64,000 nucleotides of DNA, taken from Trinickia mobilis (GTDB lineage Bacteria > Pseudomonadota > Gammaproteobacteria > Burkholderiales > Burkholderiaceae). Where the stretch lies: positions 100,555-164,554 of the forward strand of contig NZ_JAFLRF010000006.1 of NCBI RefSeq assembly GCF_017315705.1, written 5' to 3'. The notes under the pieces are model-generated. The model was not told the DNA's origin and did no database searches. It was given only the letters and a program-made list of their open reading frames with translations. Position numbers and translations under genes: made by a program. Shown here piece after piece: positions 51,659 through 60,820 of the stretch; position 1 is the first letter of the stretch; every line of letters starts with the position of its first letter.

Positions 51659-54040
51659 TCAATCCGAAAGCGCGTCGAGCTGCAACGGCTTTGCATCACG
51701 CTCACTCGCCAGGCCTACGCTGTCGACTGCGCAGTGTTCAGGCAAGTAGACGATTGTCTGGAAGTGGCGATAATCGGCACCGCGCCGATCGTCAGTGAAG
51801 CGCAGTTCGATGCTGCCGTTCTCGCGTTTCAGGAGGTCTCTCACCGCGTCCATGCCCACCCCGCGACCCGACACTTCCGATACCTTCTCCGCGGTCGAGA
51901 AACCCGCACGGAAGATGAATTCGGCAATTGTCTCGTCGCTCACTTGAGCATCCGCATCGATCCACCCGCGTTCGACCGCGATGCCGCGAATCCGCGCGAG
52001 CGCGAGGCCACGGCCGTCGTCGCTCAAGGTGATCTGCAGCGTCTGGTTGTCCATCCCAACCTCGATATCGATCGTCCCTGCCGCGTCCTTGGCTTGAGCA
52101 GCGCGTTGCGCGGCGGTTTCAATACCGTGATCCATCGAATTGCGCATCAAGTGCATGAAAACGTTCTTCAGTGCGCCACTGACCTGCGCTCGTACCCTGT
52201 AGCCGTTGTCGTCGATGCGTACCAGAGGCGCCTCCTTGCCGAGCTCCTTCGCCAGCGACGGCAGCGATTCGAGTACCCCCGCCAACGCCTCGGCGACGGT
52301 TTCCGTGCCGAGTAAGCGCAAGGTCTGACGCACCGAGTCGCGCATCGTCAGCAGGCCGCCCATATCGGCAGGATCGGCTGATTCCAGCAGGCGCAAGCTT
52401 TCCTGGATATGTTCTTGGTCAACCATCAGGTAGCCCTCGACACTGCCGCGCCCGCCAGGCCCTTTGCGGCCCAGACTCACTTCATTGATCGTCGCGTAGC
52501 GCTCGATGGCTTCCTTTACGCGCTCCAGATCGGCAATCAATAGCTGCTGGTCCCACTTCTCGGCAGATTCCGGCCGGCGCAAATTGTCATAGCGCTGCTC
52601 AGTCTCGTGGACGATGCTGGTCAGGTGCTGCAGGCTATAGGTCCGTGCGTTGCCCTTGATCGTGTGCATGTTGCGGAACAGTTCCGCGACCGCTGCGCCG
52701 TCCGCATGGACGTGTTGGCGGATGATGCGTTCGTTTTCGCTGACGAAGCCCGTTGCGCTGTCGACAAACTGGTGGAACTTCTCCTGGCTGACGGCGAGAA
52801 TCTCACCGATCATCTCCAGCCGGCGCTTCTGCTCGCCGGCTTCGGCGGCCAGTTGCCGCAACTCCGTCACGTCGCGAACGCACAGCATCAGGCGCATCAC
52901 CGTATCGCTTTCATCGGTGATCGCCGACCAGCTCAGGTCGAGCGTCTTCACGCGACCGTCAGGCATCGTCTTCGCAATCTCGTTGACGAGCAGATGCTGG
53001 TTGAATTCGAAATTGATCGCGTCCTCACCGAGGCACGCGTGAATGGCGGCATCGACCTGTGACCGCCCGTCGGCCCCCAAATCCGTCTGATCGAATACCA
53101 GGTCCATCACCGGACGCGCGGCAATCTCTTGTGTCTCGAAGATCGCCTCGAGATAGGCGGAGTATTCCGCGTGAACCACCGCGCCGTCGACGACCGTCAG
53201 AATGCCCTGCTGCATGTTCTGCAGCATCGCCTGGATATCGGCCGTCTTTTGCTTGAGCAGCGCGGAGCTTTGCTGGATCTTCTCGATCATCTCGTTGAAC
53301 GCGACGATCGAGCGCCCGATTTCGTCCATTCGGCCGACCGGCACACGCCGCGTGAAGTCCTGGCTCGACGCGATCTCGCTCATCATCTCCTGCATCCGGC
53401 TCAGCGGCCGGGTGATCTGGCGGTAGAGAAGCGAACCAATCACGGTCAACAGCAGGGCCGCCGCGCCGGTAACCGCTGCGATCGCGGTGGTCGTCGTCGA
53501 CAGCAAGCCGTTCAGCGCACTGATCGCGTCGTCCTTCTGACGGTTCTTCTCGATGCGCAGCGTCTCGACGATGCCCTCCAACTCGTCGCGGTACTCGGCG
53601 ACATTCGCGAACAGATACGCTTGCGCGAGTTCGTTCTTGCCCTCGGCCTTCATCTTCGCGGTGTCGTTAATCGCCGCGAAATAATTCGCGAGACTATCCC
53701 GGGCCTGCGCGACCAGGCCCTCCTGCGCGTGGCTTGCGGCGGCTTTCGCCTGCACGTCGAGCGCAGCGCGCAACGACGCTTCCTTGGCTTTCAGTTCGTC
53801 TTGCGCCTGCGCGACCATATTGCTGTCCGGCGCGTAGACGAGCGTCATTGTCGCGAGCTGCACGTCTTTGACTTCGGAGACAAGATCGGCGGAGGCCAGC
53901 GCGCTGGGCACGACACCCTGTGTGACCTGTTTCACGTTGGCAGCGCTGTTGCGCGTCTGGTAGACCGCGTAACCACCGATGGCAGACAACGCGACGAACA
54001 TCAAGATTACCAATAAGGTAATGCGGTGACGAATGGTCAT
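51659..54040 (-). CDS. Membrane hybrid histidine kinase with HAMP, PAS-like, Hpt and CheA-type ATPase domains
   Basis: A 793-residue protein, first gene of the chemosensory-like operon. TM1 is at residues 8-26, with a periplasmic four-helix-bundle sensor (27-185) and TM2 at about 186-206. HAMP (207-260) contains RQITRPLSRMQEMM. A PAS-like segment at about 275-395 ends RDVTELRQL. An Hpt domain has the phosphorylatable H459 in RNMHTIKGNAR. The C-terminal ATPase shows MHLMRNSMDHGIE (N box), SDDGRGLA (G1) and GRGVGMDAV (G2), all CheA-like. Unlike CheA it has no CheW-like docking domain and no separate P3 dimer domain, and unlike a normal kinase it has no HisKA. So it senses, autophosphorylates and anchors itself. 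Confidence 0.88.
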   Translation of the reverse strand: MTIRHRITLLVILMFVALSAIGGYAVYQTRNSAANVKQVTQGVVPSALASADLVSEVKDVQLATMTLVYAPDSNMVAQAQDELKAKEASLRAALDVQAKAAASHAQEGLVAQARDSLANYFAAINDTAKMKAEGKNELAQAYLFANVAEYRDELEGIVETLRIEKNRQKDDAISALNGLLSTTTTAIAAVTGAAALLLTVIGSLLYRQITRPLSRMQEMMSEIASSQDFTRRVPVGRMDEIGRSIVAFNEMIEKIQQSSALLKQKTADIQAMLQNMQQGILTVVDGAVVHAEYSAYLEAIFETQEIAARPVMDLVFDQTDLGADGRSQVDAAIHACLGEDAINFEFNQHLLVNEIAKTMPDGRVKTLDLSWSAITDESDTVMRLMLCVRDVTELRQLAAEAGEQKRRLEMIGEILAVSQEKFHQFVDSATGFVSENERIIRQHVHADGAAVAELFRNMHTIKGNARTYSLQHLTSIVHETEQRYDNLRRPESAEKWDQQLLIADLERVKEAIERYATINEVSLGRKGPGGRGSVEGYLMVDQEHIQESLRLLESADPADMGGLLTMRDSVRQTLRLLGTETVAEALAGVLESLPSLAKELGKEAPLVRIDDNGYRVRAQVSGALKNVFMHLMRNSMDHGIETAAQRAAQAKDAAGTIDIEVGMDNQTLQITLSDDGRGLALARIRGIAVERGWIDADAQVSDETIAEFIFRAGFSTAEKVSEVSGRGVGMDAVRDLLKRENGSIELRFTDDRRGADYRHFQTIVYLPEHCAVDSVGLASERDAKPLQLDALSD

Positions 54041-54435
54041 AGCAGGATTCCCCGGAGCGAACCAGCTCGTCGTAGTTTTGGTAAGGTGGTTCGCTTTTCT
54101 GGTTTAACAGCTCATCAAGCGGCCAGATTATCGGGGATGAGATGTGACCAAACGATGACCCCACTGTGAACAGAGTGTCGTCTCGATCGACGCGGCCGAG
54201 CCGGACCAGCCAGACCAGCCGATGCGCCACCAACCCATCCGATTCATTAGATGAAAGCCAAAGCATTTTGAAATGGTCGAGCGCGGACTTACCCACGCTA
54301 AACCTCATATCGAGTAGTGCCTTTTCACATATCGTCAAAATCCGATTTATGATTCCGCCAACAGCGATTCGTACGGCCGGCGCCGTCCTCGCGGCGAACG
54401 CCGTACCCGCTGGTTAGCGAACCCGTGCCTGAATC
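54041..54435. promoter_or_regulatory. 395-bp divergent control region with an inverted repeat
   Basis: Lies between the kinase operon and the arsR-like gene. An 8-bp inverted repeat, GCGAACCA (54057-54064) and TGGTTCGC (54087-54094), sits 17-54 bases before the kinase start and could be an operator. The stretch near 54300-54360 is AT-rich and may hold the promoter of the rightward gene. No coding frame is supported. Confidence 0.45.
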
Positions 54436-54741
54436 ATGACGACGATCGACATCGACGCAATCCACAAGGCCCTTGCCAACCCTGTACGGAGGGAAATCCT
54501 CTCGTCGCTCAAGGCGCCGGCTGCCAGCTTTCCGGAGCAAGAACTGTCGTTCGAGAACGGCGTGTGCGCGGGCGCGATCAACGCGCATTGCGGTCTCTCT
54601 CAATCGACCGTCTCGGCGCACCTCGCCGTGCTGCAAAACGCGGGGCTCGTCAGCTCGACGCGCATCGGCCAGTGGGTGTTCTTCAAGCGCAACGAAACCG
54701 TCATTCAGGCATTTCTCGATGCGCTGCATACAGGGCTTTAG
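54436..54741 (+). CDS. ArsR-family regulator of the ene-reductase
   Basis: A 101-residue winged-helix ArsR/SmtB protein (LANPVRREILSSLKAP, then LSQSTVSAHLAVLQNAGLV). It lacks the C-terminal cysteine cluster of the two ars repressors. Instead it has two cysteines before and in the recognition region (C44, C52 in GVCAGAINAHCGLS), which could sense oxidants or electrophiles. It is followed 79 bases on by an Old Yellow Enzyme gene on the same strand. Regulators next to such reductases commonly respond to the same reactive electrophiles; the sensing mode here is inference. Confidence 0.85.
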   Translation: MTTIDIDAIHKALANPVRREILSSLKAPAASFPEQELSFENGVCAGAINAHCGLSQSTVSAHLAVLQNAGLVSSTRIGQWVFFKRNETVIQAFLDALHTGL

Positions 54742-54820
54742 TCCCCGCGTGCGGCGTCTCCAACCGTTGTTGTTTGATCCGAGAAGCGCGGGCCCTTGCC
54801 CGCCGAAGAGGTGAATTGTT

Positions 54821-55879
54821 ATGCCGACATTATTCGATCCGCTCCGCGTGGGCGACCTGACCTTGGCGAACCGCATCATCATGGCGCCGCTGACGCGCCA
54901 GCGCGCCGGCGACGAACGCGTCCCCAACACGCTGATGGCGCGGTACTACGCCGAGCGCGCGAGCGCCGGGCTGATCCTGAGCGAAGCGACCGCGGTCACG
55001 CCGCAAGGCGTCGGCTATGCCGCGACGCCGGGCATCTGGTCGCAAGAGCAAGTCGAAGGGTGGAAGCTCGTGACGCACGCCGTCCATGCGAAGGGCGGCA
55101 AGATCTTCCTGCAGTTATGGCACGTCGGCCGCGTATCGGACCCGATCTTCCTGAACGGCGATCTGCCCGTCGCACCGAGCGCAATCGCGCCGCAAGGCCA
55201 CGTGAGCATCGTGCGGCCGCAACGCCCGTTCGTGACGCCGCGCGCGCTCGAAGCCTCGGAGATCCCGGGCATCATCGAAGCGTTCCGCCGCGGCGCTGAA
55301 AACGCGAAGGCCGCCGGTTTCGACGGCGTCGAAATTCACGCCGCAAACGGCTACCTGCTCGACCAATTCCTGCAGGACAGCACGAACCTGCGCACCGATC
55401 AGTGGGGCGGCCCGATTGAAAACCGCGCACGCCTGATCCTCGACATCACCGACGAATGTATCGATGTTTGGGGCGCGGATCGCGTCGGCGTGCACCTTGC
55501 GCCGCGTGGCGACGCGCACACCATGGGCGACGCCGATCCGGCAGCGACGTTCGGCTTTCTCGCCCGCGCGCTCGGCCAGCGCAAGATCGCGTTCCTGTGC
55601 GTGCGCGAATCGCTTGGCGACAACCGCATTGGCCATCTGCTGAAGACCGAGTTCGGCGGCACCTACATCGCAAACGAAAAGTTCTCGAAAGAAACCGCGC
55701 AGCAAGCGCTCGATGCGGGCGAAGCCGATGCGGTCGCGTGGGGGAAGCTTTTCATCGCCAATCCGGATCTGCCAAAGCGCTTCGAGCTCGATGCGCCGCT
55801 CAACGAGCCGGATCCCGCAACGTTCTACGCGGAAGGTGCGCAGGGGTATACCGATTACCCGGCGCTCGAAACGGCGTAA
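54821..55879 (+). CDS. Alkene reductase of the Old Yellow Enzyme family (NemA-like)
   Basis: A 352-residue FMN-dependent TIM-barrel ene-reductase. It starts PTLFDPLRVGDLTLANRIIM and has the substrate-binding region FDGVEIHAANGYLLDQFLQD (about residues 170-189) with the family NLRTDQWGG following, and a late FMN phosphate-binding area (ADAVAWGKLFIANPDLPKRF). NemA-type enzymes reduce activated C=C bonds, nitroesters, N-ethylmaleimide and similar electrophiles with NADPH. Length and ends match the family. It is probably co-transcribed with the ArsR gene before it and ends at a GC-rich hairpin. Confidence 0.93.
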   Translation: MPTLFDPLRVGDLTLANRIIMAPLTRQRAGDERVPNTLMARYYAERASAGLILSEATAVTPQGVGYAATPGIWSQEQVEGWKLVTHAVHAKGGKIFLQLWHVGRVSDPIFLNGDLPVAPSAIAPQGHVSIVRPQRPFVTPRALEASEIPGIIEAFRRGAENAKAAGFDGVEIHAANGYLLDQFLQDSTNLRTDQWGGPIENRARLILDITDECIDVWGADRVGVHLAPRGDAHTMGDADPAATFGFLARALGQRKIAFLCVRESLGDNRIGHLLKTEFGGTYIANEKFSKETAQQALDAGEADAVAWGKLFIANPDLPKRFELDAPLNEPDPATFYAEGAQGYTDYPALETA

Positions 55880-55895
55880 TCGCGCAATCGCACAG

Positions 55896-55927
55896 CGCGC
55901 CGGCCGGAACGCGTTTCGGCCGGCGCG
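55896..55927 (+). terminator. Probable terminator hairpin after the ene-reductase
   Basis: Perfect 11-bp stem (55896-55906 with 55917-55927) around a 10-base loop, 17 bases after the stop codon. A T-containing stretch (CTTCTTTA) follows some 13 bases later. Confidence 0.6.
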
Positions 55928-56015
55928 AGCCGGGGGATCCTTCTTTACGGCAAGGGTGATGGAAGCATCTTGCTGAGGTCAGCCAATCTTCTTGTTCGTT
56001 TCCAAGGGACTCATC

Positions 56016-56435
56016 ATGCAACCCTCCAAGACCGCCATCGCCCTTTCGAATCCCCATCCCGTTCTGGGCAGCACCGACGTATTCAAGACTTTCAATTACG
56101 CTCCCGCAGTTGCGGCGCGTGGTCTGCTGTTCGTCGCCGGCCAGATCGGGATCCGGGCGGACGGGACCGTTCCCGCAAGCGTCGAAGAACAGATCGATCT
56201 CGCATTTCAGCGGCTGGGCGCGGTCCTGCAAGCCGCCGGGCTGGGTTTCGATGATCTCGTCGAGCTCGTCAGCTATCACGTAGATATCGACAAGCAGCTT
56301 GCGGCGTTTCGCGAAATCAAGGACCGCTACATCAAGGAGAACGCTCCGGCATGGACGATTCTCGGGGTGGCGGCATTGGCCAGGCCGGCCCTCTTCGTCG
56401 AGATCAAGGCGGTTGCTGCGATACGCAGCGTGTGA
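56016..56435 (+). CDS. RidA family protein
   Basis: A 139-residue protein of the RidA/YjgF/UK114 family, trimeric enzymes that hydrolyse reactive enamine/imine intermediates. FNYAPAVAARGLLFVAGQIG and VEEQIDLAFQRLGAVLQAAG fit the family. The catalytic arginine of true RidA (in the RPAR.. / R105 region) is not clearly kept: the end reads ALARPALFVEIKAVAAIRS, so this could belong to one of the Rid subgroups with another role. AAGGGA before the ATG at 56016 sets the start. It converges on the polymerase gene. Confidence 0.87.
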   Translation: MQPSKTAIALSNPHPVLGSTDVFKTFNYAPAVAARGLLFVAGQIGIRADGTVPASVEEQIDLAFQRLGAVLQAAGLGFDDLVELVSYHVDIDKQLAAFREIKDRYIKENAPAWTILGVAALARPALFVEIKAVAAIRSV

Positions 56436-56481
56436 GTGAGGAAGAAAAGTGTTGGCCGGCGCCGCACCGCCGCCCATTGCG

Positions 56482-58854
56482 CTAACCCTGGAACAGCCGC
56501 TCCTGCCCGGAAATCACGGACTCGAAGTCATCGCGCAGAAACGGCAGGATGGCATCGGCGACGGGCTGGAGCTGGCGGCTCACATAGAACGCGTAATCGA
56601 TCGGCGAGCGCATGGCTTCGAGCGGCTCCGGGCCGGCCGTCGTCATCATGTAGCCGATCCAGCCGCCGCGCTGGTATTGAAGCGGACGGCCGTGCGCCGC
56701 GTTGAACGCATCGGCGATGCGCGCCGCGCGGACATGCGGCGGCACGTTGCGCTCGTACTCGGCGAGCGGCCGGCGCACGCGCTTGCGATAGACCAGCAGA
56801 TCGTCGAGCTCGCCCGCGAGCGTGCGGCGGACGTAGTCGCGGATGAAGTCCTGATACGGTTCCCGCTTGAAGACGAGCCGGTACAGCTCCCGCTGGAACT
56901 GCTGGGCGAGCGGCGTCCAGTCGGTACGGACCGTCTCGAGGCCCTTGAACACGACATCTTCGCTGCCGTCCGGCGTGACCGCGAGCCCCGCATAGCGCTT
57001 CTTGCTGCCCTCCTCCGTGCCGCGGACGGTCGGCATCAGGAAGCGGCGGTAGTGCCGCTCGTGCTGCAGTTCCAGCGCGCTCTCCAGCCCGAAACGATCG
57101 TGCAGATGGGTCTTCCACCAGCGATTCACGTGCTCGACGATCGCGCGCCCCGTGCGCGCGGCTTCATCGTCGGTATGCGGCTCTTTCAGCCAGACGAAGG
57201 TCGAATCGGTGTCGCCGTAGATCACCTCGTAGCCCTGCGATTCGATGAGCTCGCGCGTCCTGTGCATGATCTCGTGGCCGCGCATCGTGATCGACGACGC
57301 GAGTCTCGGATCGAAGAACCGGCAGCCGGTCGAGCCGAGCACGCCGTAGAACGCATTCATGATGATCTTCAGCGCCTGCGACAGCGGCTGGTTACGCTGG
57401 CGTTTCGCGAGCTCGCGGCCGTCCCATACGCGCCGCACGATGTCCGGCAGGCAATGGCGGGTTCGGGAGAAGCGCGCGCCGAGAAAGCCGGGCACCGATT
57501 CGGCGTCGCCAGGGTGGGCGAGGCCCTCGATCAGCCCGGCCGGATCGATCAGGAACGAGCGGATGATCGACGGGTACAGGCTCTTGTAGTCGAATACGAG
57601 CACCGAATCGTAGAGGCCGGGCCGTGAATCCATGACGAAGCCGCCGGGGCTCGTTTGTCCCGTCACGTCGCCGACGTTCGGCGCGACGTAGCCGAGCCGA
57701 TGCATCCTCGGCAGGTACAGATGCGTGAAGGCCGCGACCGATCCGCCCATGCGGTCCGCCGCCAGGCCGGTGACAGTCGCGCGTTCGAGCATGAACGACA
57801 GCAGATCCGTCTTCTCGAAGAGGCGCGTGACCAGCTCGCAGTCTTTCAGGTTGTAGTGCGCGAGCGCGGGCTTGTCGTGATCGAAGCGGCGCTGGATTTC
57901 TTCCATGCGCCGGTACGGGTCGTCGATCGCCTTCCCGACGCCCAGCAGCGACTGCGCGACGTATTCGAGGCTGAACGACGGAAAGGTCCAGGTCGCGGAC
58001 TTCAACGCGTCGATGCCGTCGATCACGAGGCGTCCGGCCGCGGCCGCGAAGAAATGATCGGGCTGCTGGCCGTGCGCGCGCCAGTCGAGCACGCTGCCGC
58101 CGCGTCCGAGCCGCAACGGGACGCGATACTGCTCGGCATGCGCGTGCAGCACGCGCAAGTCGAACTGGACGAGGTTCCAGCCGATGAGCACGTCCGGGTC
58201 GTGTTGCTCGAACCAGTCGTTCAGCCGGGCCAGCAGCGCGGGCCGGCTGTCGCAGTATTCCAAATCGAAGTCGAGGTCCCGGGCGTCGCCGTTGGCCGGG
58301 CCCAGCATGAACACCTGCCGCTGCCCGCAGCCTTCCAGCGCAATCGAATAGAGCTCGCCGCGGGCGCTGGTCTCGATGTCGAGCGACGCGCATCGCAACG
58401 CAGGACGATAGTCGCCGGCGCTCTTCAGCTCCGCGTCGGACACGACGCCGTCAGCGGCCGGCACGCCGCGGAACAGGACGGGCGCCGTGATGAACCGTTC
58501 CATCATGTAGCGGTCCGGCGGCAGTACGTCGGATTCGTAGACGTCGATGCCCGCCCGGGTCAGGCGCTTCTGAAGCGCGACAAGATGGCGATACCGCCGG
58601 CAATAGAGACCGGCGACCGGGCGTTGACGGAAGTCGCGCAGCGCGAGCGGGCGCAGCTCGGCGCCGCTTTCGCCCGCCAGCACGCGCTCGGCTTGTTCGC
58701 GCTGTTCGGCCGGGATGAAGGCGACCGATTCCTGCGGGCGCAACCGCACCCGGCGCGGACCGCGTTCGGTTGCCAGCCAGAACTCGATCTCGATGCCGGT
58801 CGCGGTGTCCCGCCAGTGGCGGGTGAGGATGAAACCCTGCTCGAACTCCGTCAA
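56482..58854 (-). CDS. polB: DNA polymerase II (family B)
   Basis: A 790-residue family-B DNA polymerase. Exonuclease motifs: [15 protein letters not shown] (Exo I), [14 protein letters not shown] (Exo II), [13 protein letters not shown] (Exo III). Polymerase motifs: [18 protein letters not shown] (A), [16 protein letters not shown] (B) and [12 protein letters not shown] (C, with both catalytic aspartates). So proofreading and synthesis are both intact. Pol II works in replication restart and translesion synthesis under SOS control. Only a TTG at 58854 fits the usual N-terminus ([19 protein letters not shown]); no clear ribosome site or LexA box is visible. The length matches E. coli PolB. 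Confidence 0.96.
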   Translation of the reverse strand: MTEFEQGFILTRHWRDTATGIEIEFWLATERGPRRVRLRPQESVAFIPAEQREQAERVLAGESGAELRPLALRDFRQRPVAGLYCRRYRHLVALQKRLTRAGIDVYESDVLPPDRYMMERFITAPVLFRGVPAADGVVSDAELKSAGDYRPALRCASLDIETSARGELYSIALEGCGQRQVFMLGPANGDARDLDFDLEYCDSRPALLARLNDWFEQHDPDVLIGWNLVQFDLRVLHAHAEQYRVPLRLGRGGSVLDWRAHGQQPDHFFAAAAGRLVIDGIDALKSATWTFPSFSLEYVAQSLLGVGKAIDDPYRRMEEIQRRFDHDKPALAHYNLKDCELVTRLFEKTDLLSFMLERATVTGLAADRMGGSVAAFTHLYLPRMHRLGYVAPNVGDVTGQTSPGGFVMDSRPGLYDSVLVFDYKSLYPSIIRSFLIDPAGLIEGLAHPGDAESVPGFLGARFSRTRHCLPDIVRRVWDGRELAKRQRNQPLSQALKIIMNAFYGVLGSTGCRFFDPRLASSITMRGHEIMHRTRELIESQGYEVIYGDTDSTFVWLKEPHTDDEAARTGRAIVEHVNRWWKTHLHDRFGLESALELQHERHYRRFLMPTVRGTEEGSKKRYAGLAVTPDGSEDVVFKGLETVRTDWTPLAQQFQRELYRLVFKREPYQDFIRDYVRRTLAGELDDLLVYRKRVRRPLAEYERNVPPHVRAARIADAFNAAHGRPLQYQRGGWIGYMMTTAGPEPLEAMRSPIDYAFYVSRQLQPVADAILPFLRDDFESVISGQERLFQG

Positions 58855-58932
58855 AACGCACGCTCGCCGTTGACGCTCAGGCGGCGGATTTTAGCGCTTG
58901 GGCGGGGCGGCCGCCGGACTGGGTCAGCGGCA

Positions 58933-59523
58933 TCAATCATCCATCAAGCGCGCAAACCTCAGGTGTTCGTTCAGCGTGTCCGCTTGCTCTTCCGAGAATC
59001 CCAAGTCGAACGCCCTGTGACGCGCAATCGTCACCTCGACTTCTTCCTGGCTCGTGAACATTTTGACCTCGAGCCGCCCATGCAAAAAAGGCTCGTAGCC
59101 TTCACGATGCATGAGAACGAAGTCGTTCATATGTTGCGCGCCTTGCATCTTCTGCGGCAGGATTTTCCCCTTGAAGAGGGTGGTCAATTCCTGGTCGAAC
59201 ACGAACTGTGCGATCACATAGCCGGTCCCGCCCTTGCTCTCGTTGTCGAAGCCTCGCACCTTCGCGAGCTCGGTCGACGTCCAGACTCTGGCGTAGTCGC
59301 CCGTGTGATAAGTCTTGAAAGCGACCGCGAAGTCGAATTCACACTCGCCCTCTTTCGCCCCGCCGATGGGTTCCGAACCGTCGTCCCACTCCTTCTGGAC
59401 CATTTTTCGATAGAGCACGGCGCGGTCCGGCTTCGATTCCGCGTATTTCAGCGGCAACCTGGGAGCGCGCCTCTGCGTGAAATAGGCGGCCAGCCTGCCC
59501 AGCTCGTCAGCGGGTACGGACAT
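58933..59523 (-). CDS. Hypothetical protein (196 aa)
   Basis: A 196-residue soluble protein with no family I recognise. It contains many aromatic and charged residues and looks alpha/beta (VAFKTYHTGDYARVWTSTEL, KGGTGYVIAQFVFDQELTTL). No signal peptide or membrane helix. An AAAGGAG seven bases before the ATG at 59523 shows it is a real gene. It precedes the polymerase gene by 78 bases on the same strand, and co-transcription is possible. Function unknown. Confidence 0.75.
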   Translation of the reverse strand: MSVPADELGRLAAYFTQRRAPRLPLKYAESKPDRAVLYRKMVQKEWDDGSEPIGGAKEGECEFDFAVAFKTYHTGDYARVWTSTELAKVRGFDNESKGGTGYVIAQFVFDQELTTLFKGKILPQKMQGAQHMNDFVLMHREGYEPFLHGRLEVKMFTSQEEVEVTIARHRAFDLGFSEEQADTLNEHLRFARLMDD

Positions 59524-59972
59524 TTACGGTCTCCTTTAATGCGAGCTATCTCGCCGATTCGACCATCGGGCTCTTTCATAACACAATTGACCGGCTGAAG
59601 TAAAACGCGCGCAGGTGCGGATCGGCATCGGTTTCGACTGCTTGCCAGTCTGGGCGGGCACGAATTCTGCGGATTAGGTCAGAGAGGCATCAGCCCGGCG
59701 GGGGCCGCAAGGGCTCGGTAACAGGCATGGCGGGCAGCCGCTGAAGTTTGGCGGATGAGTCCCGATGTGCACGGTTTTCGCGGGTTGACGCTGCGCCGCT
59801 GCTGAACGATATTGGCCGGGTCATTTGCTTCGATCGTATCGTCATCACGACGAAAGCAGGCCCTCTTTAACGGATCGAGCAAGGGCTTGTGCTCGCCCCG
59901 GCGAGCACGCCATCCGACCCCCAACGCATTAGTCCCGTCTTCATGCTTGAGATCAGAATGGAAGGTTTCACG
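59524..59972. other. 449-bp divergent intergenic stretch
   Basis: Between the 196-residue hypothetical and the zinc-ribbon protein. A minus-strand frame (residues such as RRSVNPRKPCTSGLIRQTSA) is open here, but it lacks a start signal and good composition. I see no repeat or RNA gene. Confidence 0.35.
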
Positions 59973-60806
59973 ATGAGCGATCCACTCGCTCACGACCGCA
60001 TTTCTCCGACCACGTGCGCCCGTTGCGGCGGCAAATTGTTGGAGCCTGTCTCTTATTGTCCGCACTGCGGCGTGAATGTTCGCCGGGCTCTCAGTGAACA
60101 CGAGCGTACGAAGCTGCCGGACAGGGCAATCGCATCCGCGCGCGCAAGTGCGGCAGGAGGGCGTGCCGCAGTTTCGCTCGGCGAATTGCAACGGCTCCCG
60201 CGGCCGACGCTCTTGTTCGAGTCGCCCGACCACTATCTTGATGGGAAGGTGCGCTCGCCTTTGCACAGCGCCTCACGATTCTGGAGTGTGAAGCCGAACA
60301 CAGCGCTCACATCGTTCGCATTCCTTATTCTGTTCGGCGCATCGGTGGTTTTGCAGCGGCATGAGAGCGCCGCCGCGCGCGAACGGCATGACACGTTGCA
60401 AACGGTACAAGGCAGCGTAATTGCAGAAGGCGCGAGCCAGGACGGCCGGACTGTTACGGCGACACAGGGGGCCACGATTGCCCGGGATTCGATGCCGGCG
60501 CAGCGCACGCCGACAGCCTCCAATCGGACGCTGCCGCAAACGCCAGCGGCTCCGGCCACTGCGTCGTCCACGGCGGTGGCGGCGCGGCCGCCGAGCCTGG
60601 CGCCGAGCGAAGCGCCGCACGGCGATCGACGTAGCAAGCTGCTATCGCTTGCGCTGGCGCGTGCGCATGACGGCCTCGACAAGAACGATCTGCGCAAGGC
60701 CCGCTCGGGCGTCTACTGGGCGCTCTCGCTCGAACATGACAACCGCGAGGCGCTCTCGCTGAAACAGGAGCTGCTCTCGCGGGAAAGGGCGCATAACGGC
60801 ACGTAA
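59973..60806 (+). CDS. Zinc-ribbon, single-pass membrane protein
   Basis: A 277-residue protein. Near the N-terminus a zinc ribbon (CARCGG, then YCPHCGVNV; residues about 15-37) of the double-zinc-ribbon type, then an Ala/Arg-rich linker, one membrane helix (about 103-119, TALTSFAFLILFGASVV), a long Thr/Ala/Pro-rich segment that is probably disordered and outside the cytosol, and a helical end (LALARAHDGLDKNDLRKARS) resembling one TPR-like hairpin. GGAAGG eight bases before the ATG at 59973 sets the start. Function unknown. It converges on the oxidoreductase gene with 14 bases between. Confidence 0.7.
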   Translation: MSDPLAHDRISPTTCARCGGKLLEPVSYCPHCGVNVRRALSEHERTKLPDRAIASARASAAGGRAAVSLGELQRLPRPTLLFESPDHYLDGKVRSPLHSASRFWSVKPNTALTSFAFLILFGASVVLQRHESAAARERHDTLQTVQGSVIAEGASQDGRTVTATQGATIARDSMPAQRTPTASNRTLPQTPAAPATASSTAVAARPPSLAPSEAPHGDRRSKLLSLALARAHDGLDKNDLRKARSGVYWALSLEHDNREALSLKQELLSRERAHNGT

Positions 60807-60820
60807 TGACGAGATCGTTT

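Noticed and set aside
59679..59972. Minus-strand frame upstream of the 196-residue hypothetical, reading RRSVNPRKPCTSGLIRQTSA
   Set aside because: It looked vaguely protein-like, but has no start signal, is Arg/Ala-rich and runs on antisense to the zinc-ribbon gene.
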